Positions 11,234 through 22,371 of a stretch of 64,000 bases of DNA are shown here, piece by piece. The stretch covers positions 4,518,849-4,582,848 of the forward strand of contig NW_004454207.1 of NCBI RefSeq assembly GCF_000283155.1, given 5' to 3'. Position 1 is the stretch's first letter, and each line of letters begins with the position of its first letter. Under the pieces are notes generated by a model, which saw nothing but the letters and a program-made list of their open reading frames with translations, made no database searches and was not told the origin of the DNA. The position numbers and the translations under genes are program-made. Source of the DNA: Ceratotherium simum simum. Its lineage: Eukaryota; Chordata; Mammalia; Perissodactyla; Rhinocerotidae.

Positions 11234-11894
11234 AAACAAAAATCATATAATGACAAAAAATATGATATATTTAAGTGTAAAAAGCAGTACATATAACTAT
11301 ATGGAAAATATAATTTAAAAGAGAATGTTTAATCTTTCTGGGCAGATGAAAATAGAATACACTGAATTAACAGCAATTGTATCTAATGGTAGCGTATGGA
11401 TTTTTTCCACTTTTTTCTCTTATCCCATGTTTTTTAAAATGAGCTTATATCTCTAAAATTTTTTTATAATTAAAAGTTTTAATAAAGATACAAAACAAAA
11501 ACAAATTATGACATGTTAGTTATATAATTTTTTCCTTGGTACTTTAAAAATATTTTTTAACCATCAAACATCAAAAAACAAAATTAAAAAGAACTGTCAG
11601 TAGGTATTAACAAGTAGCATAAATACACTTCTAGCACAGGGTCTGATATGGTGTAGACACTCCATGTTTCCACATTCATTCTCTTCCCTTTTCAAATGGA
11701 TACTAGTCCCCTTTCGTTTTTTATTCATCAAAGCCGAGATCTCAAGACCTGAATTATTTTTTCTGGTTCTTTAGTGAATGGACTACAAATAATGATAAAC
11801 CTGAAGTCTCACAAGAACCCTCCTGTGTAAACTTGCATTTGCTAGGCAATGATCTGGGCACTGCTTAGAATTTCAGGAGTATTCTGCCTACTCA
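11234..11894. other. Unassigned AT-rich sequence
   Basis: About 11234-11490 is AT-rich and resembles an old LINE 3'-UTR type (TTTTTTCCACTTTTTTCTCT...TTTTAAAATGAGC), but I cannot name it. No gene. Confidence 0.35.
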
Positions 11895-12013
11895 AGCCAG
11901 CGCTCCACTCTGCCTCTAATCCCTGACATCCAACAATCACCCACACTCTCTACCCCCTTGATGTCTCCTGAAAGTGTCCATTTCCTCCAATCCTATTTGC
12001 TGCTCCTCTAGAA

Positions 12014-12752
12014 CAGGAGTCAGCAAAGTTTTTCTGTCAAGAGCCAGGCAGTAAATATTTTAGAGTTTGTAAGTCCAGATGGTCTCTGTCAAAACTACTC
12101 AACTCTGCTGTCATAGAGTGAAAGCAGCTGAAGGAGGGCAGAATATGACACCCCAAAATGTGCCTCTTTGGCATAAGCATTATTTTGAGCTGATTATTTT
12201 TGAGGAACAGCAGACACAGGAGAAGCTCTGGAAACAGATAAGTTACCCTTTTGTAAAGGACATTTACATTTATAAAGGAAATCTCCATTTGTAAGTGTCT
12301 CCCTCTCTGTACCTGGAAGAGGAGGATGACTCTAAATTTCCAGAAACTCTTATCAACCACTTAAATCTACATAACAAACTTGACCTTTGTTGCCCATGTT
12401 TCTTTTCCTGTTCACCTCCCATAACTGTCTCCCTCCCCCCTCCAACATCTTTCTTTTGTCTTTAGCTGGAGATGGTATTTAAAGTGGTGGCTTGGGCCAT
12501 TTTGGGGACTTACTAAGTTTTCCTGGGTCTCTCCCATGTATACAGGAAGTGTACATGTTATTAAACTTCTGTTTGTTCTCAGCAGTTCTCAGCCAAGAAC
12601 TCAGAAGGGTAGAGGAAAAATGATTTTTCCTCCTCTACACAGCCATAGACAATATCTAAGTGTGTGGCCTCACTATGTTGTAATAAAACTTTATTTACAT
12701 AAACAAGTAGCGGATCAGATTTATCTTATGGTCTGTAGTTTGCCAACCCCTG
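12014..12752 (+). mobile_element. Ancient hAT-like element split by LTR
   Basis: A dispersed mammalian repeat starting CAGGAGTCAGCAAAGTTTTT and ending AGTTTGCCAACCCCTG, with AATAAAACTTTATTTACATA inside. The related copy at 46386 is uninterrupted. Flanking 8-mers CTCTAGAA (12006-12013) and CCCTAGAG (12753-12760) agree at six positions, as expected of an old hAT 8-bp TSD. Its body is 12014-12128 plus 12644-12752. Confidence 0.65.
12129..12639 (+). mobile_element. Solo LTR family A, copy 1
   Basis: A 511-bp TG...CA segment from TGAAGGAGGGCAGAATATG to TTCCTCCTCTACA. It is flanked by the exact 4-bp duplication CAGC (12125-12128, 12640-12643). The hAT sequence reads AAAGCAGC|CAGCCATAG across it. 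TATTTAAA occurs near 12477, and GTTATTAAACTTCTGTTTG supplies an ATTAAA-type polyadenylation signal near 12558. Confidence 0.88.
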
Positions 12753-12900
12753 CCCTAGAGTATTCCACTGCCTCATCGTTGGTCTGCCTACCTCCAGGCT
12801 TCTTTCCCTACAACCTGCTCTCCTCACTACTATCAGAATGATTTTCTTGAAATGCAAACCTGATTGTAGTAAAATCTTCCAGAGATATATGGATATCAAT

Positions 12901-13345
12901 ATCTATTCTCTCCCACTTACTTTGTCGTAGAGTTCTGGTTTTTAGTTTAGTACATGGCAACCCAGAAAAAAAATACTAAATACTACTACGACTATACATT
13001 ACCTAGCCTCCCTCACAGCAAGGTGTAAATATGTAACAAGTCTTGGCCAATGAGCTGTATGTAGAAGTGTGGTATGGGATTTCAAAGAAGGCTCCTTAAA
13101 ATTAGGAAGTGGCCTATTGACCTGGAGTGCAGATGTGATGGGTAGAATTTCAGCAACTATCATGAAGTCATGCAGTGAGAATGGCAAAGACAGCAAACAG
13201 AGTTCTTAGTGTTTTGTGCTAACTGCCATTCTAGCCTAGACTGCATATTGCTGAATTTTTCTCCATGTGAGAGGGCAGTAAATGTATATCTTGTTTAAGC
13301 AAATATTGTTTTGGATTTTGTGTATGTATAAACATAATACTGATA
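12901..13345 (+). mobile_element. Probable ancient LTR, family uncertain
   Basis: TCTTGGCCAATGAGCTGTAT, TGGAGTGCAGATGTGATGGG and TATATCTTGTTTAAGCAAAT follow a known dispersed mammalian repeat that ends in a TTAAGCCACTGTTATTT-type tail. The segment at 39181-39580 looks like a relative. Class not certain. Confidence 0.35.
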
Positions 13346-13839
13346 TATTAATGATTTGTCGTTCCGAGCTAGTCACAGGAGTGCTTTCAGTTGCAAGTAA
13401 CAAAAAAACAGTGTCTGGAGGAAGTGTCTCCTTGGCTTAGGTTCTGCAGTCCAACAGGTCAAGGCTAGGACTGGTCTTTCTCCCATAAGCAAGGTGCCTG
13501 CCACAGCTGCAGGAATCACATCTCCATTAAAGGCAGAAGGAAATAGCAAAGGGATCTGCCAGCCACACCTGTTATTTTAATCAGGAAAGCAGTAGCTTTC
13601 TCAAATATCCCCCCAGTAGATTTCCACTGAGGTGCTCTGCCCTTTCTCCAGCTGCAAGGGAGTCTGGGAAAGTCAATATTGAGCTACATGCTCATCTACC
13701 TGGTACCCATGGCAAAGGCAGGCAAGAGTGCCTGGGGATAATGGTTTAGACAAACTTCAGTGCCTAAAAACCTTATAGTTACACGTATCCCTCAGGATAA
13801 AGGCTCCAAGCAAAAATTGGGCTTCCATATGCCTCAGAG
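13346..13839. other. Unassigned, repeat-like
   Basis: AGTTGCAAGTAACAAAAAAACAG...GGCTTAGGTT and the pattern that follows resemble an ancient dispersed repeat that I cannot name. No gene. Confidence 0.35.
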
Positions 13840-13990
13840 TAGTGCTTCTCAGGCTCTACTGAACATATGGAGGCACTGGGGTTCTAGTTAAAATGCAGAT
13901 TCTGATTCAGCAGATCTTGGGTAGAGCCTGAGAGCCTGTATTTCCAAAAAGCTCCCAGATGATGCTTGTGCTACTGATCCTTAGCACCAT
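13840..13990 (+). mobile_element. MER20-like hAT element
   Basis: AGTGCTTCTCAGGCTCTACT, AATGCAGATTCTGATTCAGC and AGCTCCCAGATGATGCTTG match the MER20 group in order. Confidence 0.6.
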
Positions 13991-14039
13991 AGCTGGCATA
14001 GCAAGGGCTGACACAGGCTTGATGATTAGACCCCTGAAT

Positions 14040-14380
14040 TATTTCTATAGCACCATCTTTTGCCTCTTCCCCTTCTACTCTCAGCTCCAACCATGTTTTA
14101 CTTTCAGTTCCCTGGAAGGGTCATGACTGCTGACTGTCTCCCAAGCAGTACCCCTGCCTGAAATGCGTTCTCAGCCTCCTCTGCTTCACCATGTGGATTG
14201 TTATTCAAGCCTTAGGTCCCACTGGTTATCACTTCCTCCAGGAAGGTTTTCTGGATGCCACTACCCTCTCTCGTAGGTGGAATTTCTCCCTCACTCATCT
14301 TTGGATCCCCAGGACCCAGCCCAATGCCTAGTACACTGTGAGTTGTTGAACAAATACATGTTGAATTAATGAATCAATGA
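14040..14380 (+). mobile_element. L2 3'-end fragment
   Basis: ACTTCCTCCAGGAAGGTTTT, then CCCAATGCCTAGTACACTGT and a TTGTTGAACAAATACATGTT variant of the L2 terminus. Confidence 0.7.
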
Positions 14381-14986
14381 AATGATGCACTATTTACAAG
14401 CCAAATGTTCTATCTCAGCTGGAGTCTTCATAGCCAGCTTTCTTGTGGATAAGAGCTATAAATTATCGTGATTTTCCAAAGTCATTTACTCCTTTTAAAA
14501 ATTAAATAGAAGTCACCAACAAAACCACTAAAGCTCACCTAAATCATTATGTAAAAGTGACAAAAAGTTGAACATGATATAAGAAATATAAAGACTTAAG
14601 AACAATTTCTTAGTATGCTGTAAGTATTACTTGATTTAATGCATTTTTTTCTCTAAGTCTAATTTCCTCCAAATTAGTGCTACTGAGGACTGGGCCAGTC
14701 TACTCTTCATTACTGGTCCACATGAGATAAGATAAAGGGAGACCAAGCATTTGGAAACCTTTTTGCCAACTTTACAGAGTAATTTTATTTCATTTTGAAT
14801 CTAACCGTTAAAAAAATAGTTTGTATTTTATATCCTTGTTAATTTACTTCAAGCAATTAATTTTTATTGTGTTTCAAAATGTATCAGTTCACAATGGATT
14901 GGACATTTTTTCAAAATTGGTTTTCCCTATAGATAATTTGGGAAGCACTGCTCTAAATCTTGTAATCTGAGTCAGACCATCTAAAG
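14381..14986. other. Unassigned AT-rich sequence
   Basis: No gene or nameable repeat. The last 8 bases are the left TSD of the MER5A element. Confidence 0.5.
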
Positions 14987-15209
14987 CAATGGTTCTCAAC
15001 TGGGGGTGATTTTCCCCCCCAGGGGACATTTGTCAATGTCTGGAGACATTTTTGATCCTCACAACTGCAGAGAGTAAGGGCAGGTTCTACTGGTATCTAG
15101 TGGGTAGAGACCAGGGATGCTGCTCAACATGCCATAGCACATGGGACAGCCCCACAACAAAGAATGATCCGGCCCCGAATGTCAGTAGTGCTGAGGTTGA
15201 GAAAACTTG
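14987..15209 (+). mobile_element. MER5A hAT element with perfect TSD
   Basis: Near full-length MER5A: CAATGGTTCTCAACTGGGGG, GTCTGGAGACATTTTTGATC and GCTGAGGTTGAGAAAACTTG. The terminal inverted repeats face each other. ATCTAAAG occurs at 14979-14986 and 15210-15217, an exact 8-bp hAT target duplication. Confidence 0.85.
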
Positions 15210-16117
15210 ATCTAAAGATTTAGGGCCAAACACTTTTTTTCTTTTTTCTCTTCTCAGATGATGAGTTGCTTTTTCCCATTAGAAGCAGAAACAGAAAAGT
15301 CACATGCTCACATGCTTACACAGTTAGATTTGATAAGAACTTTCTGCTCTTCTTCTTTGGGTCAAAGTTTCTTCCCTCTTCCTCCTCACACCCTTGATTC
15401 CTTCATGGTGGTGCAAAAAGAGAAGCTCGGTATGATAATTTTGCTGCAAGAGGGTCTCGTGACTCTTCCCCATCACAAATTTCCTGACAGCTAGCTCTCT
15501 GGTTTCTCAATTTCTCATTTAGAATGTGTGTTAGCACTAATTTGAAAGCAATGCTGAGATGTTCACATTACAGAAACTTCTCTGCTGATCCTTCTGGCAA
15601 CCGTCTCTACCAGGATTAAATTAAAAGTCTTTTCTTGTTGGACTTGAAGTTGCTGTTCAAGCTTCTTGGAAAATAACTTTTCAAACACACGTAAACAGGC
15701 CCTAACAAGTTTTGCTACAGAAAAATATGAATTGATGTATCAATTGCTGTTTATGCTTATGTGCATTTTCATGGCTACTAGAAATCATTTAATTTCACTT
15801 AGTTTTCATTCAATGGCCTGACCCTTTTTCTTCATTTTGTCAGGGTCAACTGAGTATTTGTAGATAAACATGCTGATTAGTAACTGGGCTAATATCTGCA
15901 TGTGAACAATTAACTTGAACCCAATATATTTCCTGAAGTTCTTGTAAATGAAGTCTTTGCGATCTTTATTGAAGTCATTCTTAAAAATAATCTTCCTTCT
16001 GTTGCTGTTGCCCGGTATTTCTTATAAAGAAGATGATTGTTTTTACTTTGTTGATTTCCTAAAATGCTGGTTATAAAGCTTATATTCCACAATAAAAGTT
16101 CTGATTGGTATGACATA
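15210..16117. other. Unassigned sequence
   Basis: A 78-codon frame at 15258-15494 has no splice or family support. Nothing else recognised. Confidence 0.5.
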
Positions 16118-16360
16118 ACAATAAGAGCTAATACTTCGAGCACTCACTATGTGCCAGCTAGTGTTCTAAGCACTTTAAATATATTATTCTCATTTAATCA
16201 TCGTGACAAACCTACACAATAGTACTATCATTCTTCCCTCTTTATAGACGTGGAAACTGAGGCACATAGAGGTAACGTGGCTAGGCCAAGGTTATAAAAG
16301 TAGTGAGCAGCAGGGCTAAGATTCAAACCCAAGCACACTGGATCCAGAAGCTGTGATCTT
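16118..16360 (-). mobile_element. MIR element
   Basis: Reverse complement of MIR: CACTCACTATGTGCCAGC, CTCATTTAATCATCGTGACA, GTGGAAACTGAGGCACATAG, AGATTCAAACCCAAGCACAC, in the expected order. Confidence 0.8.
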
Positions 16361-17091
16361 GCAGATCCTCCCTCTCTTGCGAGTTGAGAGTCACATAAAC
16401 AAGAAATGCAAGTAGAGTAGGAAATCAGAAGCTATGGTTTGTGTATTCTCAGGCTGGTCACGAGAAGCACCACATGGAAACTAACATAAATAAGTTTCTG
16501 GAACCGCATCTTGCCTATCCTTGTTTCTCCCACAGGCACTACAGTGCCTCTCACAGAATGATCAGTCAGTGTTTGTAGATTTGGCCTTCTCTAGAAGCTG
16601 GTCACCCACATACTTGTTCTTCTCCACTCACCCCATATTCACCCCTCTGTGATTTGTAAGTCTGGTCTGGAACCAGTAGCTGCAAAACCATGCATTCTCT
16701 CCCCGTGCAGCCCCCGATGACATCCCACAAGCCAGTCACACATCTGTGCTGTGGTCTCTCACTATCTCTAGCTGCCTGTTCGACCTTGGCAGGGATAATG
16801 GGAGCCGAAGTTTAAGGTAGATTAAATGACAAAATCTCGAGCAGCTTTGCTATTCAGCCCTGGGGTGGGAAGTCTTAGGCTCTCCTTTTGGAATAAGAGG
16901 GAAAGAATGCTGAGCAATGCTTAGGATGGCCTCCCCTCTGTCACTCTGAGCATTTCATTCCCTCAGTAAAGGTATCTGAAGTTTCTTCTTCATTTCATCA
17001 GTGCTATTTGTAGCTTAGCAGTTCCAAAATTAAAATGGCTGGTCAGAATGAAACCAAAGAGTTGAGAGTTCCTTTTCAGTGACTCACAAGA
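16361..17091. other. Unassigned sequence
   Basis: No recognisable repeat or gene. Confidence 0.5.
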
Positions 17092-17273
17092 CAACCTCAA
17101 AGTGTGGTCTCTGGGCCAGCAGTATCAGCATCACCTGGGAACTTGTAGAAATGCAGATTCTCAGGTCCCACTCCAGACCTGCTGAATCAGACACTGTAAG
17201 GATGGAGCCCTGCATCTGCGTTTTTAAAAATCCTACCCGTGATTCTGATGCATGGTTAAGTTTGAGAACCACT
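17092..17273 (-). mobile_element. MER20-like hAT element
   Basis: CCTCAAAGTGTGGTCTCTGG, CATCACCTGGGAACTTGTAG and TTAAGTTTGAGAACCACTG give both ends of MER20 on the minus strand. First of four adjacent hAT elements. Confidence 0.7.
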
Positions 17274-17283
17274 GGCCTATATT

Positions 17284-17452
17284 CATGATTCTCAACCCTG
17301 ATTGTATATTAAAAATCACCTTGGGAGTTTTAAACATCCAAAATTCCAGACTACATGTCAGACTAATTAGACTTTCTGGAGGTGAGACACAGGCATAAGA
17401 ATTTTTTAAAGTTCCCCAGGTAAATCCAGTATGTGGTCAAGGTTCAGAACTT
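17284..17452 (+). mobile_element. MER5/MER20-group hAT element
   Basis: ATTCTCAACCCTGATTGTAT, AATCACCTTGGGAGTTTT, AAAGTTCCCCAGGTAAATCC and TGGTCAAGGTTCAGAACTT match the group that carries a 'wet' CTCCCCAGGTGATTCTAATG motif in its consensus. Confidence 0.55.
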
Positions 17453-17454
17453 GT

Positions 17455-17680
17455 CAGTGCTGGGCTCCTCGATCACAGTAATACTGACATTTTGGGCCAG
17501 ATCATTCTTTACTGTGGGAGGCTGTTCTGTGCATTGTAAGATGTTTAGCAGTATCCCTGGTCTCTGTCCACTGAAAGCCATTGGCACCCCCTGCCCTGGC
17601 TGTCACAATCAAAACTGTCTCCGGATGTTGCCAAATATTGCTGGGGGCCAAAAGTCCCCCCCGCTTGGGAACCATTGGGT
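17455..17680 (-). mobile_element. MER5A hAT element
   Basis: GACATTTTGGGCCAGATCAT, TTTAGCAGTATCCCTGGTCT, TCCGGATGTTGCCAAATATT and CGCTTGGGAACCATTGGG are MER5A in reverse, nearly full length. Confidence 0.75.
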
Positions 17681-17707
17681 TAGAGTTCATCATTATCTCT
17701 CCAACAA

Positions 17708-17868
17708 TGATGATAGGCCAACCCACATCAGAATCATCTGCAGGGCTTATTATAAAAGCACATTATTAAGCTTCACTCAGGCCTCCTGGATCAGAATCCT
17801 CCAGGAAATCAGGAAGCTAATTGTTAGCATCAGAATTTCTTAAGTGCCTTAAAGTTGGAGAACCACTG
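17708..17868 (+). mobile_element. MER20-like hAT element
   Basis: CATCAGAATCATCTGCAGGG...GTTGGAGAACCACTG, diverged MER20-group element, last of the four-element run. Confidence 0.5.
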
Positions 17869-18910
17869 AATTGAGTATTTCTTCTTACAGCCAGATCGAA
17901 TTTGACTTTGGTGCTCAGGAAAGCAAAATTTGGCTTGTTTGGGATTCTGTTCTTTATCACTGGTAGAAGTGAATTGATTTATGGTTCTTCCAAAGATTTC
18001 AGCTTAGCTGGACAGACCCACTTGGAGAGTTTAGACATCTCCCTGCTATGCAGTCAGATAAAATAAAACTAGAAAATTTCAATCCAGTAACAGTTGTGTC
18101 AAGTTTTGTGTAAATGAGTATTTCAGCATCTACACAGTAACTTTTTTATTCCGATTCTTGACTGTAAAGGACATTTACTGTGAATGTTGACTCACACACC
18201 TCGAAAGTCACTGATCACAGGATCAAATGAGTTTGCAACATTAACTCTAGTTTATTAAGGGTATGAGCAGCACTGGTGACCCTTTTTCATAACTACTCTG
18301 GTCTTTGATGTTTTCTTTATGGATTCTGTCAATCCTCTATTCATTTAAAATTTTTTTTTGGAGAGCTTCTTGGCCATGTTCCAAGCACGCATCCACTTAC
18401 TGGTTACTTTTGATCTGTACATTGTCTGTGTGTACATGAAACATGCTTCTTTGTTTAATAAGAGTTGTCTGTGTCACAACATACAGCTTTTACCTGTTAA
18501 TGTCTCTTGTAATCGCTCATTCATTCACTCACCCTGCAGGGATGACTATAATAATGAATAGATGCTTTCAGCAGAGCTTTGGCAAAAAGCAAGGAGATCT
18601 CTGAGAAAGGTGGCATTTTTCTTGGGAAATTAGAAAAGACTTCAAAAATGAGGAGACATTTGAGCCGGCCTTACAGGATGAACCTAGAATTCATCAAGCA
18701 GAGAATAGATGTCTATTTCAAAGATAAATCTTATATCAAAGATTAGATGAGAATCTGTCGTATTTCTGTGTCTCAAGGAGTCCATAGTACCATGGCCTGA
18801 AACTAAGGGTGCCATTGCTCAATGATTAAAGACTGTCACAGGCACGTTTAGAAACATAATTTCTCCCCAAAGAGGAAAACAAATCAGAGAGTGAAATATT
18901 CCATAATATT
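17869..18910. other. Unassigned sequence
   Basis: About 1 kb with no gene or nameable repeat. Only short frames, for example 67 codons at 18358. Confidence 0.5.
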
Positions 18911-18914
18911 AAAG

Positions 18915-19300
18915 CGTTAAAAAACAAGACGATAGGCCCCAAATGGAGTCACTTATGCTAAGCCCCATGTCACCAAAAAGAGACTTAATTACAGTTCCAG
19001 CTCTCCCAAAAATGGAATCTTAAACCACTCAATCAGGAACTGCTAGATCAGCACTAGTTAGGTCATCTGCCTGTTAGACCCTTGCCATCCCATAGAGGAA
19101 AGTAACCTTGCAGTAACTAACCTGCTTTTTTGCTTAGTATAAATTCATTGTTCCCCCTCCCTTCCGCCTATAAAAGTCTTTCATTTTGTATAGTTCCTCG
19201 GAGCTCCTTTCTATCTGCTGGATTGAATGCTGTTGGATTCGTATAGATTTGGGCTTAAATAAACTCTTAAATTTTTTAATATGCCTCGGTTTATCTAACA
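18915..19300 (+). mobile_element. Solo LTR family B, copy 3
   Basis: Uninterrupted relative of the 9.2-kb LTRs. It runs from CGTTAAAAAACAAGACGATA (first T of TG mutated to C) to TTATCTAACA. The AATGGAGTCACTTATGCTAA landmark is intact. TATAAAAG lies at 19169-19176 and AATAAA at 19258-19263. The flanking 4-mers AAAG and GTTT do not match. Confidence 0.82.
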
Positions 19301-19403
19301 GTTTGCATGCAGTTAGTCATGTAAAATGTCAAAGCAGGCCAAAAAAACTAAAAAAAAAAAAAAAAAACCCATACATGAATCAGGAATTCATTTCATTCTA
19401 GCC

Positions 19404-19608
19404 CAGTGATTCTCAACTGGGGGCAATTTTGCCCCCCAGGAGACATTGGGCAAATGTCTGGAGACATTTTGGGTTGTCATGTCTGTGGAGTATGTGACTA
19501 CTGGAGACCAGGGATGATGCTAAACACCCTACAGTGCGCAAGACAGCTCCCCACAACAAAAAATGGTCCAATCCAAAATGTCAACAGTGCAGAGGATGAG
19601 AAGCTCCG
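19404..19608 (+). mobile_element. MER5A hAT element
   Basis: CAGTGATTCTCAACTGGGGG to GAGGATGAGAAGCTCCG. The flanks TTCTAGCC (19396-19403) and TTCTAGTC (19609-19616) agree at seven of eight positions. Confidence 0.82.
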
Positions 19609-20139
19609 TTCTAGTCCATGCTGTGTGGCTTAGTGTACATTTATGTAAACTAGTGTGATTTCATTTGCAGAATGGAAATCAGTCCTGCTCAGCTCTTTGT
19701 TCCTTAGACAGTTTAAATGATGACTTGTAAGATTTACCTTGTCCCACCCTCACTGCTGCACAGTTCCATCTATAAACAAGGCCCTCATGAATTTAGAACA
19801 CTGTGCAAACTCATGTGAATTTAATAACTTTAGTTGAGGGAAAATAAGATAAGAATCAAAGTGTGGGGAGAGGACATCATGGCTCCACAGCTGTGGGCCC
19901 GTCACTGTCAGTCCAACATAAATATTTATGACAGCACATTCCACCATGAGTGCATTCTTCTAGAAGAGAATTGTTTCATCCTGCTGTAAGCAGAAGCAAG
20001 GTTTTCTGAATACAGCATGTATAATTTGAAATGACTAGTCCTACATTTGTGCCAGGTAGAAATGGTCAGGAATTTAATATTCAGTCAGCAAACATGCAAA
20101 GAACAGGGGATTGAGAACAAGACTGTCTTTGTCTAAAAC
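19609..20139. other. Unassigned sequence
   Basis: No gene or nameable repeat. Confidence 0.5.
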
Positions 20140-20465
20140 TATATTTTTCAGTTTGGTAGCCACTAACCCTATGTAGTTGTTGAGTACTTGAAATGTGAGT
20201 CCAATTGAGATGTGCTATAAATGTAAAATACACACTGGATTTCAAAGACTTATTCAAGAAAAAAGAATGCAAAATGTCTCAATAATTTGTATTTTGATTA
20301 TAAGTTGAAATGATAATTTTTGGATATATTTGGTTAAATAAAATATATTAAAAATTTTACCCATTTTTTATTTTTTAGTGGGGCTACTAGAAAATTTAAA
20401 ATTATGTATATATGATATATACTATTATATATGTATTATGTATTTCTATTGGACAGCACTGCTCT
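20140..20465 (+). mobile_element. Ancient MER-type DNA element
   Basis: GTAGCCACTAACCC...GAGTACTTGAAATGTG to CTATTGGACAGCACTGCTCT is a known dispersed repeat with TGTCCAATA-type ends and an AT-rich core. I am not certain of the family name. Confidence 0.5.
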
Positions 20466-20559
20466 AAAAGCACACTTTTCTGTCATTATTTTTTAATCTT
20501 ATTGTCATGCTCATGAAAAGACCTTAGAGTTCAGATTTCTAACAGGCGTGTCCTTCAAT

Positions 20560-21325
20560 CACCAGGCCACATTGAGTGATTTCAATGTGGCTAAACCTTG
20601 AAATCACCTTGGAGAGCTGTTAAAAAATACTAATGCTTGGACATCCGTAGACAAAAACAAAACAAAAAAACCTATACCTAAATCCCACATCTTATATAAA
20701 AATTAACTCAAAATAGATCATAAGTTTAAACATAAAAGGTAAAACTATAAACTTTTAGAAGAAAACATAGGGGAAGATCTTCAGGATCTAGGGCTAGGCA
20801 GCAAGTTCTTAGACTTTATACCAAAAGTACAATCCATAAAAGGAAAAATGGATAAATTGGACTTCATCAAAATTAAAAGCTTTTGCTCTCTAAAAGCCCA
20901 TGTGCAGAGGATAAGACAAGCTACAGACTAGGAGAAAATATTGGCAAACCCCTTATCTAACAAAGTATCTAGACTATCTAGAGAATGCTCAAACTCAACA
21001 ATAAAAAAAACAAATAATATAATTAGAATATGGGCAAAAGATATAAACAGATATTTCACAGAGGAGGATATACAGATGGCAAATAAGCACATGAAAAGAT
21101 GTTCAACATCATTAACCATTAGGAAAATGCAAATTAATACCAGTGCACTTGAATCTACAATTATGTCAATACAAATGTCAATTTTAAAAAGTCTAACACT
21201 ATGCCCTCCCATCCCCCCACTCCTCTAGACTCTGATTTAAATGGTCTGGACTGTGGCCTTGGCATTGAGAGTTTAAAATCTCCCTCTCGTGATTTTAATG
21301 TGCAGCCAAGGTTAAGAACAATTCT
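20560..21325 (+). mobile_element. MER5/MER20-group hAT element split by L1
   Basis: The left part (TTGAAATCACCTTGGAGAGC) and right part (GACTCTGATTTAAATGGTCT, ATGTGCAGCCAAGGTTAAG) are successive pieces of one element. They are separated by an L1 segment at about 20655-21190. Confidence 0.6.
20655..21190 (+). mobile_element. L1 ORF2 C-terminal segment, truncated at both ends
   Basis: AATTAACTCAAAATAGATCA through GATGTTCAACATCATTAACC is L1 ORF2 in sense orientation. It lacks the ORF2 end, the 3' UTR and a clear poly(A). Flanks TTAAAAAATACTAATGC and TTTAAAAAGTCTAACACTATGC are similar and may be a diverged TSD. A 95-codon frame at 20941 is a shadow of ORF2. Confidence 0.75.
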
Positions 21326-21639
21326 TCTGGGATAAAGAGTATAGCTTAATAGGAATTTATAAAATAAAGCCTGAAGGCAGGTGAGGGAAGGTGCTGACTC
21401 TGGGCTTTCTGATTGAGGGTTATCGTCACACTCAATCCCCAAAGAAGAGAATGCTGCTCGTTCTCAGGATGTTTTATGTTCCAGCATAATGTCTAGCCGG
21501 AGATCCAGCTATTTCTATTCACTGAAAAGAACAGGATTTGGGCAAATTGACCAGGTGCATGAAACTGTGATGCCTTCCTATATTCTCTCTCCTTCCCCCA
21601 TTAACTTCCCTTTCAATCTTTTAGGCTACTCATTTTCAA
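21326..21639. other. Unassigned sequence
   Basis: Nothing recognised. Confidence 0.5.
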
Positions 21640-22362
21640 ATTTGTCTGCCTATTGGATTCACCTGGAGAGCTTATAAAATGTCAATACCTGGGTCCCGCT
21701 CCTGGAGATTCTTATTTCATTGGTATGGAGTGTGGCCTGGGTATCAGGACTTTCTTAAAATCTCCCCAGGGATTCTAATATACAGTGAAGGGGAGCAGAA
21801 TATGCCACCCCAAGATGCGCCTCTTTGGCATAAAGATTATTTCGAGCTCATTATTTTGAGCAACAGCAGAAACAGGAGAAACTCTAAAAACTGAGCAGAA
21901 GTCATCCTTTTTTTAAGGGTATTTACATTTATAAGGGAAATCTCCTTTTGTAAGAGTGTCTCCATCTTTGTACCAGGAAGAGGAGGATGATTCTAAATCT
22001 CTAGAAACTCTCATCAGTGGAGAAGGCAGGACTTAAATCTACACAACAACCTTATCCTTATTTACTGTGCTTTTCCCGGTCACCTCTCATAACTGGCATC
22101 TCCCCCCACCTCCAACTTTTCTTTCTTTTGTCTTGAACTGAAGATGGTATTGAAGGCGAGGGCTTGGGCCATTTGGAGGCCATCTTGAGGAGTTCTCATT
22201 TTTCTTTGGTATTTCCCATGTATACATGAGGTATACATGTTAATAAACTTCTGTTTGTGTTTCTCTTGTTAATCTGTCTTTTATTACAGGAGTCTCAGCT
22301 AAGAACTCAGAAGGGTGGGGGGAATTATTTTTCCCCTCCTACAACAACAAAATTTGAAGACC
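21640..22362 (+). mobile_element. hAT element split by family A LTR
   Basis: TATTGGATTCACCTGGAGAG to CAGGGATTCTAATATACAG, continuing after the LTR as AATTTGAAGACCACTGTTTT. The parts join into one MER5/MER20-group element. Confidence 0.6.
21786..22343 (+). mobile_element. Solo LTR family A, copy 2
   Basis: 558 bp from TGAAGGGGAGCAGAATATGC to TTTTCCCCTCCTACA. Flanking 4-mers ACAG (21782-21785) and ACAA (22344-22347) differ at one base. It carries GTTAATAAACTTCTGTTTG, an AATAAA polyadenylation signal, near 22240. Confidence 0.85.
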
Positions 22363-22371
22363 ACTGTTTTA

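Larger units (their letters stand above)
11895..12900 (+). mobile_element. L2 fragment split by nested insertions
   Basis: L2 ORF2-type sequence occurs at 11895-12013 (AATCCCTGACATCCAACAAT) and continues at 12753-12900 (CTGCCTCATCGTTGGTCTGC, TATCAGAATGATTTTCTTGA). The intervening 739 bp are a hAT element that itself contains an LTR. Confidence 0.65.
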
